IMG/VR virus record: IMGVR_UViG_3300045283_000128
Coordinates: 1-25,027 of that record
Direction: 5' to 3' (one strand)
DNA: 25,027 bases
Origin: a virus
In this document: piece after piece, positions 19,939-25,027 of the stretch
Position numbering within the stretch: position 1 is the first letter of the stretch
Layout: each line of letters begins with the position of its first letter
The notes under the pieces: generated by a model
The model's database searches: none
What the model saw: the letters and a program-made list of their open reading frames with translations, nothing else
What the model was told of the DNA's origin: nothing
Position numbers and translations under genes: made by a program

Positions 19939-22464
19939 TCAGGTTCCCCGCCGGGTGTGCGCCCGCGCCTTCGCGCGTTTCGTGAGCTCGTTCTCGAGCG
20001 CGGCCGCGTTCGACGCCGACGAGTGGAAATGCTCGATGTGGATCACGGCGCCACCGGTGAACTGGTGCGACGTCCCGCCCGGGACGGTGCCGCCACGCCC
20101 GACGGTCGTGAACCGTGCTTCGATCGCGCGGCGCTGCGCCCCCGTCAGGTTCAGGCCCAACGAGTCGACGAACGCCGTCGAGGAGAGATGCCGGAACTTG
20201 GTCTGGTCGCCCTGGTGCGACTTCAGCTTGTCGCGGATGTCCTTGTACATCTGGTCGATCGCCGACCGGACGCCCTGGCTGACCTTGCCGAACTTCCCGG
20301 CGAGGATGTTCCCGATCCGGTCGAGCTCCGTCCCGGTCTTGTCGGTGTCTAGGAAGGTGCCCTGGACGGCGGAGCGGAGCCCGGCGAGCCTGGTCTGGAG
20401 GTTCGCGACGCCGGGCACCAGGGCGCCGCCGGTGGGGCCGAGTCCGAGCTGGCTGAACTGGATCCTGTCGCGCCGTGCGGCGGCGGCCTGAGCGGCGGCC
20501 TCGGCGGCCTGCTTACGGCGTTGCGCCGCGGCCTCCCTCGCGGCTTTCGCTTCCGCTGCCGCCTGCTTCGCCGCTTCCTGCGCGGCTTTCACGGCGGCTT
20601 TGTGCGCGTCTATCTGCTGCTGCCGGTTCGACGCGATCTGATCCTGAACCGACTTGATGTTCGTCTCGACGCCGAGGAGCTGCTGCTGCAGCGCCAGGGT
20701 GGAGCCCTGGGTCGAGATGATGTTCTTCAGGACCGCCTGGTAGGTCTGTAGCGCTTTCAGGTCGTCGCTTAGCGTGTCGGTGAGGCCGGCCTTGTCGACC
20801 TTGAACTGGAGCCGGTCGAACAGGTTCTGTTGTGCCTGGGCGGCGCGCTGCTTCGCGGCGTCCGCAGCGGCCTTCGTTTTCTCGGCTGCTGCGGCTGCGT
20901 CGTCGGCGGTCTTCTGCCTCGCGGCCTCCAGGATGCTCGCGACCGTCGAGTTCGTCTGCTGGAGATCAGAGCTGTACGCGGTCACCTCGGCCACGTACTT
21001 CGCGTTACTGATCCGCCCCGACGCGCGGAGCTTCTCTGCGAACGCGAGGGCGGCCTGGTCGTGCGCGGCCTGGGCGCGGAGCAGAGCGAGGTTGTTCGGG
21101 TCTCCGGCGAGGCCGATCGCGCGGGCCTGCGCCGCCGACAGGGCGGGGTTCTGGAACGCGGCGCCGGCGACACGTCCCGGGACGTTCACGCTCGGGGCAC
21201 CGACAGGGCCGGTGAGCGCCGGCCGGGTCGGTGCGCCCAACGGGCCGGCGAGCCCGGCTGCGCCGCCGGCTGGGCGGTACAGGCCGGGGAACGTTCCCGC
21301 AAGTCTCGGGTCGTTCGCGGTGGTGCGGTTCGTGCCGCCGAGGAACCCGAGCCCGTGACTGTCGAGGAACCCGCTCACGGCCTTGTCGATCTGGCCCCTG
21401 TTCAGCAGGATCTCGATCGGGATCGTGATCAGCCCGATCCCCGCGAGCCGGCTGAGCGCACCGCGGAGCGCGGTCACCTCCCCGGCTGAGGTTGCGGCGG
21501 TCGAGCCGACGGTGGCGAGACCGCCGATCAGCTTGCTGACCTTGAACGCCGCGAACGCGGCGGCGAGCAGCTTTACCTCGTCCTTGGTGCCGCCGACCAT
21601 GTCACCCAATGTCTTGAACGCCGAAGCGAGGGGTTTCACGACCGCGAGGACACCCTCGAAGATCCCGGTCCCCGTCTTCACGACCTCGTTGACGTCCTTC
21701 TGCAACCGGCCCGACTCGTTCATTTTCTGCAACCAGTCGCCGAGCGAGGTGAGGAACTTGTTCAGCGTCGGCAGCAGGGCGGTGCCGATGATCACCTCGG
21801 TGTCGTGCAGGATGGCGTGGAACCGTTCGGCCTCCGTCGTCCCTGCTTTCGCCTGGCCGGCGAGCCGCTGCTGCGCCAGCGTGATCAGGTCCAATCCGTG
21901 CGCGTTCTTCTCCAGCCCCGGCACCGCGCGGCGCAACGCGGTCTCCTGGCCGCCGAACACTTTCGCCAATACGTTCGCGGCGGACGCGAGGTCGATGTTC
22001 TTCGCGCGGGCGAGGTCCGCGGCGGTCGACTGCAGCCCGATCGCCTTCGTGATGTTCCCCGTGCCGCGCTCGAGCACGGTGAGCGCCTTGGCGGAGTCCT
22101 CCGACGTGAACCCGAACTTCTCCAGGCTCAGTTCGGCTTTGGTGATCGCGGCCTGGTTCCCGGTGAACGAGTCCCCGGCTGCTTTCACCTGCGCCGCGAG
22201 TGAGCGTTGCGCAACACCCGCGTCGCGGGCGGAGCTGACGGAGTCCTCGAGGAACCTGGACACCCCCTCGAACGCGAGGAACCCACCCGACGCGAACGCC
22301 AATGAGCGGCCCAATCCGTGGAGCGCCCCCGTCCCGGTGAGGATCCCGCGGGTCGCTTTGTCCATCTCGGCGCCGAACAGCTTCGTCTGCTTCGCCGCGG
22401 TCTGCAGCCCGGCGGTGTAGCCCCTTGGGTCCGCGATCAGCTCGACGACAAGCTTGCGGGCCAA
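19939..22464 (-). CDS. Tape measure protein
   Basis: An 841-residue protein, the largest in the genome; TTG 22464 starts one base after the chaperone stop. It has helical A/K/Q-rich stretches (~520-560 and ~620-690) that make coiled coils, a hydrophobic central part (~310-360) and a G/P-rich loop near 390-430. It sets tail length and is ejected with the DNA. At about 0.15 nm per residue the tail would be near 125 nm. The TTG start is unusual here, and the ribosome site is weak, so it may depend on coupling. Confidence 0.9.
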   Translation of the reverse strand: MARKLVVELIADPRGYTAGLQTAAKQTKLFGAEMDKATRGILTGTGALHGLGRSLAFASGGFLAFEGVSRFLEDSVSSARDAGVAQRSLAAQVKAAGDSFTGNQAAITKAELSLEKFGFTSEDSAKALTVLERGTGNITKAIGLQSTAADLARAKNIDLASAANVLAKVFGGQETALRRAVPGLEKNAHGLDLITLAQQRLAGQAKAGTTEAERFHAILHDTEVIIGTALLPTLNKFLTSLGDWLQKMNESGRLQKDVNEVVKTGTGIFEGVLAVVKPLASAFKTLGDMVGGTKDEVKLLAAAFAAFKVSKLIGGLATVGSTAATSAGEVTALRGALSRLAGIGLITIPIEILLNRGQIDKAVSGFLDSHGLGFLGGTNRTTANDPRLAGTFPGLYRPAGGAAGLAGPLGAPTRPALTGPVGAPSVNVPGRVAGAAFQNPALSAAQARAIGLAGDPNNLALLRAQAAHDQAALAFAEKLRASGRISNAKYVAEVTAYSSDLQQTNSTVASILEAARQKTADDAAAAAEKTKAAADAAKQRAAQAQQNLFDRLQFKVDKAGLTDTLSDDLKALQTYQAVLKNIISTQGSTLALQQQLLGVETNIKSVQDQIASNRQQQIDAHKAAVKAAQEAAKQAAAEAKAAREAAAQRRKQAAEAAAQAAAARRDRIQFSQLGLGPTGGALVPGVANLQTRLAGLRSAVQGTFLDTDKTGTELDRIGNILAGKFGKVSQGVRSAIDQMYKDIRDKLKSHQGDQTKFRHLSSTAFVDSLGLNLTGAQRRAIEARFTTVGRGGTVPGGTSHQFTGGAVIHIEHFHSSASNAAALENELTKRAKARAHTRRGT

Positions 22465-22465
22465 C

Positions 22466-22680
22466 CTAGCTGCCCTGCGCTTTCACCCAGTCATGGCAGG
22501 CCTCGAGCTGCCGGGGGGTCATCCGACCGAGATCCTGGGGGCGGAGATGGCACCAGTGGCCGAGCCAGGGCTGCCAGAACCGTTCCCCGCGCTGGGTGCC
22601 GAGGCCGGCGCCGAAGTGGGCTCGGAAGTCCCGCCAGAACCGGCGCTCGTTGAGGTCGGCTCGGCGGCGCTGGGAGGAGG
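22466..22680 (-). CDS. Tail assembly chaperone, second (T) frame, reached by -1 frameshift
   Basis: In the -1 frame relative to the preceding chaperone, an open stretch codes a W/F/R-rich sequence (RRADLNERRFWRDF, RFWQPWLGHW, GRMTPRQLEACHDWVKAQ) ending at TAG 22466, two bases before the tape measure start. It has no ATG of its own. Siphophages make the T part by frameshifting from G. Two slip sites are possible: CTC CCT near 22683-22678, with a GGAGGAG 5' of it, or G GGG AAC at 22588-22582. Either gives a fusion of about 166 residues. The boundary start is approximate. Confidence 0.6.
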
Positions 22681-22965
22681 GAGCTCCTCCACCTCTTCGC
22701 TGATGTCCTGGAACACGTCCTGCAGCTCGGTCATCCTCAATCGCCCGACCTCGTCCCGGATCGTCCTGGCCGACTCGCCCGGCTCGCCGCGTGCGACCGC
22801 GATATGGATCAGGGCTTTGACGACACCGGGGTGCATCCCTTCGAGGTCGGGAATCTGGTCGAGGCTGACGTGCGCGTAGTCCCAGACGATGATCGCCTCG
22901 TCGATCGTGACGTCGTCGAGCGTGACGAGCTCGTACGGTTTCCCGTTGAACGTGATCTGCGGCAT
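22519..22965 (-). CDS. Tail assembly chaperone (G frame)
   Basis: ATG 22965 shares one base with the upstream stop (TGATG); 148 residues. The first ~95 residues are a compact domain (ITFNGKPYELVTLDDVTIDE, VVKALIHIAVARGEPGES) typical of tail chaperones of actinophages. The C-terminal ~52 residues are low-complexity P/S/A/T/G, a shadow of the other frame, as expected when the -1 frame is the selected one. It keeps the tape measure soluble while the tail tube assembles. Confidence 0.78.
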   Translation of the reverse strand: MPQITFNGKPYELVTLDDVTIDEAIIVWDYAHVSLDQIPDLEGMHPGVVKALIHIAVARGEPGESARTIRDEVGRLRMTELQDVFQDISEEVEELPPPSAAEPTSTSAGSGGTSEPTSAPASAPSAGNGSGSPGSATGAISAPRISVG

Positions 22966-23357
22966 CAGACAGCTCCGTGGTTGAACTCGTCCGAGATCCG
23001 GTCGAGGAGCTCCTCGAGGCGGGCTTCGACCTCGTCGATGTGCTGCTCGAGCGCTGGTTGCATCGCGCGGTCCATCAGCAGGTCGGCGAGGTTCGGGCGG
23101 CTGCTCGGACGGCGGCCACGGGTACTCCGTTGTCTCGGTGCGACGTAGACGACGTTGCGGGTGACGCCGACCCGCATCCGCGACCATTTCGGCGAGCGGG
23201 CCATGTTCCCGATCCCCGTCAGGGCGAGCTGCTCCGCGCCCCGTTGCACCGGTTCCGCGGCCTGGCGGAGTCCGCGCCGGACGCCGAGCCGCAGCGCACG
23301 GTCGGCGTGTGTGAGTGAGGCCAGCAGCTCGTGCTGCCCCCGGAGAACGATCGGCAT
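22965..23357 (-). CDS. HK97 gp10-like neck/tail completion protein
   Basis: A 130-residue basic protein, ATG 23357. The helical N-terminus (LTHADRALRLGVRRGLRQAAEPVQRGAEQ) followed by a short strand (VVYVAPRQR) and a C-terminal helix (EQHIDEVEARLEELLDRI) is the gp10-like neck/tail completion pattern. These proteins normally precede the major tail gene, but here it follows it, between tail tube and chaperone genes. Exact role not certain. Confidence 0.6.
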   Translation of the reverse strand: MPIVLRGQHELLASLTHADRALRLGVRRGLRQAAEPVQRGAEQLALTGIGNMARSPKWSRMRVGVTRNVVYVAPRQRSTRGRRPSSRPNLADLLMDRAMQPALEQHIDEVEARLEELLDRISDEFNHGAV

Positions 23358-23364
23358 CGCCGGC

Positions 23365-23796
23365 TCAGCTCGGCGGGACGGTGCCCCAGGAGAACAGCGA
23401 CCCTGGTGCCGGCTTGAACGTGACCGTCATCTGGGCGTCCGCGCCCAACGCGCCCGCCAATCCGTTGTAGTCGTACATCGTCGCGGAGCCGCCGAACACC
23501 GGGTTCGTCGCTGTCGGTGTCCCCGAGGTCGGGGAGACGTACATCGGGAACGCCGACCCGGACGAGTACAGCGGCTGCAAAGTGGCGTGGACGCTGTTGG
23601 CGGCGAAGTCGGAGCGGAACTGGACGGTGATCGTCTGGTCGGCGAGCCCGGGGAGGAACTCGCTGGTGTGCGTCGGCGTGAAGCCACTTACGTCTACTTG
23701 ACTTTTCACCTCGGGGGTGTCGACGTTGAACGCGTGGTCTGAGAGGTCCTTGTTGTTCACCATGACTTTGACTTCGTTGAGCAAAAACTTGCCCAT
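23365..23796 (-). CDS. Major tail protein (tail tube)
   Basis: A 143-residue protein. ATG 23796 is preferred since AAAGGGG lies 7 nt upstream; ATG 23802 (ATGA overlap) is two codons earlier. The sequence GKFLLNEVKVMVNNKDLSDH followed by VDVSGFTPTHTSEFLPG is characteristic of short actinophage tail tube proteins; strand-rich, ending SLFSWGTVPPS. It stacks as rings to form the tail tube. The short length means no extra Ig domain. Confidence 0.8.
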   Translation of the reverse strand: MGKFLLNEVKVMVNNKDLSDHAFNVDTPEVKSQVDVSGFTPTHTSEFLPGLADQTITVQFRSDFAANSVHATLQPLYSSGSAFPMYVSPTSGTPTATNPVFGGSATMYDYNGLAGALGADAQMTVTFKPAPGSLFSWGTVPPS

Positions 23797-23798
23797 TT

Positions 23799-24446
23799 TC
23801 ATGCCCCTTTCGTGACGGGTTGCTTGGTGAGGTCGTGCATCAGTTGCGCCCGTGTCTGGATCGACGCTCCCGGCGCCGCGTGAACGAACCGGGCGTCCGG
23901 GGGGTCGGGGTCGCGGCCGGGGAACCCCAATGCGTTCCACTCGAGCCCGAGCCAGTGGGTGCGGTAGTACACCTCGGTCGGACGGTCGAGCCGGACCGGA
24001 ACAAGGTTCGGGGTGTACCCGAGCAAATGTTGGAGGGCGGCTTGTTCCCACCAGCGGTGGTGGAGGTACTCGTCGTGCCGCCAGATCGCCTCCAGCACCG
24101 GCTGCAGCGGCTGGCGGACGTACCAGACCCCGGCGGACGGGACCTCGCCTTCGGGGGTGTGGTGGACGGTGATCGCCTGCCACGCCCCCGGGGGGACCTC
24201 GTCGGCGAGGTCGAGCTCGGGGTCGAGAACAACGACGTCGCAGTCGACCCACAATGCTTCCTCGTACTCGTCGAGGGCGGCGAGCAGGCAGGTGATCTTG
24301 TGCCACGACGGGGGCCGCTCCAGTGCGGGCGGGTCGGTGACAAGTGTGTAGCCGTGCAGGTCGGCGTACTCGGCGAGGCCGGGCCGTGCGATCTCTAGCA
24401 ATGGCTCGAACCCGGTGACCGCGAACGTGACGAGCGCACGGTTCAC
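23799..24446 (-). CDS. GT-A fold glycosyltransferase (galactosyltransferase-like)
   Basis: A 215-residue enzyme with GTG 24446, overlapping the GT-B stop. It starts ALVTFAVTGFEPLLEIA and has YADLHGYTLVTD, WHKITCLLAAL, then the metal-binding DCD motif (D68-C-D70 in WVDCDVVVLDP) and a later HHRWWEQAALQHLL, WNALGFPG stretch, like GT34-type galactosyl/mannosyl transferases. It needs a nucleotide-sugar and a divalent metal. Paired with the GT-B enzyme it could build a two-sugar unit on virion or host-wall acceptors. Confidence 0.78.
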   Translation of the reverse strand: MNRALVTFAVTGFEPLLEIARPGLAEYADLHGYTLVTDPPALERPPSWHKITCLLAALDEYEEALWVDCDVVVLDPELDLADEVPPGAWQAITVHHTPEGEVPSAGVWYVRQPLQPVLEAIWRHDEYLHHRWWEQAALQHLLGYTPNLVPVRLDRPTEVYYRTHWLGLEWNALGFPGRDPDPPDARFVHAAPGASIQTRAQLMHDLTKQPVTKGA

Positions 24447-25027
24447 GCGACCGGTTCCTTCCTTCTGGCGGCGCGGCGCTGCGCGCGGTTCAGCGGCACG
24501 GGGCCGCCGGTCAGCTCGAGCTCGGCGAGCGCCGGCCGCCAGTACCTGTCGACGACCCGGTCGACGTCGTACCCCTGGGCGAACTCGGTGGCGGCCGCGC
24601 GTAGCACCTGGTCGTCGCGGGCCTCATGGGCGTGCTCGAGCGCCTCGGTGATCGCGCCGACCGGCGGGAGGATGAAGTCGGCTTTCATCAGCCTGTCGTC
24701 CCACGGGTCGCCGCCGACGAGCCAGCCGTTCCGGGCGAGCTCGGTCATCGCGGAATGATCCGAGGCGATCACCGGGACACCGCACGCTTGCGCCTCGACC
24801 AGCGGGATCCCGAACCCTTCCCCCATCGACGGGAGCAGCAGCACATCCATGGCCGGGTAGACGGTCGATGCGAGGAACTCGGCGGGGATCCCGAGGTGCC
24901 ACGCCTTGTCGGCGGGGATACGGATCCGGTCGGACGGGAGCCCTCTTCGTTCGGCGAGCTCGTACAGGTTGGTCCCGCCGGCGCCGGGGCGCGGGTTCCC
25001 TTCGCTGTGGCAGTAGAACCACGCGTC
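24443..25027 (-). CDS. GT-B fold glycosyltransferase, C-terminal part (continuation from 769-1)
   Basis: C-terminal half of the gene that begins at 769; bases 24901-25027 duplicate 1-127. It contains the GT4-type donor-binding signature EGFGIPLVE with two glutamates eight residues apart (E284, E292 of the joined protein), followed by ACGVPVIASDHSAMTEL. The C-terminus is basic (RAQRRAARRKEP). Its stop overlaps the GTG of the GT-A enzyme. See the entry at 1-769 for the whole gene. Confidence 0.85.
   Translation of the reverse strand, partial: DAWFYCHSEGNPRPGAGGTNLYELAERRGLPSDRIRIPADKAWHLGIPAEFLASTVYPAMDVLLLPSMGEGFGIPLVEAQACGVPVIASDHSAMTELARNGWLVGGDPWDDRLMKADFILPPVGAITEALEHAHEARDDQVLRAAATEFAQGYDVDRVVDRYWRPALAELELTGGPVPLNRAQRRAARRKEPVA
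24901..25027. repeat. Terminal direct repeat, right copy (circular closure overlap)
   Basis: Identical to bases 1-127; see the left copy. Only one of the two should be kept when the genome is drawn as a circle. Confidence 0.95.

Noticed and set aside
1-25027. tRNA genes, CRISPR arrays, insertion sequences
   Set aside because: No cloverleaf with a T-loop motif, no spaced identical repeats of CRISPR size, no transposase found by reading.

Overview
The window is almost certainly one complete, circularly closed genome of a small temperate siphophage, 24,900 bp long. The last 127 bases (24901-25027) repeat the first 127 exactly. A glycosyltransferase gene reads through that junction in frame without a stop, so the repeat is most simply an assembly overlap on a circular or circularly permuted molecule. 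High GC, very frequent GTG starts, GTGA/ATGA stop-start overlaps and the types of virion protein point to an actinobacterial host; the genus cannot be told from sequence alone.

All but two genes are on the minus strand, so transcription runs from high to low coordinates. The virion module begins with an HNH-terminase fusion (4870-6666) and continues through portal, prohead protease, HK97-fold capsid, three head/neck proteins, two glycosyltransferases (one split by the window ends), major tail protein, a gp10-like protein, tail assembly chaperones with a likely -1 frameshift, tape measure, minor tail protein, a beta-helix-like protein, a collagen-like protein and a PKD-domain fibre. The lysis genes follow (CHAP endolysin, holin, 22-residue membrane peptide). 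They end tail to tail against a plus-strand secreted protein.

The middle part (11848-14599) is the lysogeny region: a secreted moron-like gene and a small HTH gene on the plus strand, then excisionase, tyrosine integrase and an unknown gene on the minus strand. Upstream of the excisionase lie seven 10-bp-phased repeats and several inverted repeats. A plus-strand hairpin terminator sits between xis and int. No classical CI/XRE repressor is visible.

From 11652 down to 6732 runs a tightly coupled early operon: a ParB-like HTH protein behind a leader dense in inverted repeats, several tiny proteins, an Rpf/transglycosylase-like secreted enzyme without a standard start codon, a RecT-like annealing protein, a replication initiator carrying an internal AT-richer repeat cluster (origin candidate), then small coiled-coil, zinc-finger and membrane proteins leading into the terminase.

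Points most worth a second look are the phased repeat array, the leader at 11655-11830, the origin candidate, the HNH-terminase fusion without a visible small subunit, the non-canonical start of the Rpf-like gene and the paired glycosyltransferases.
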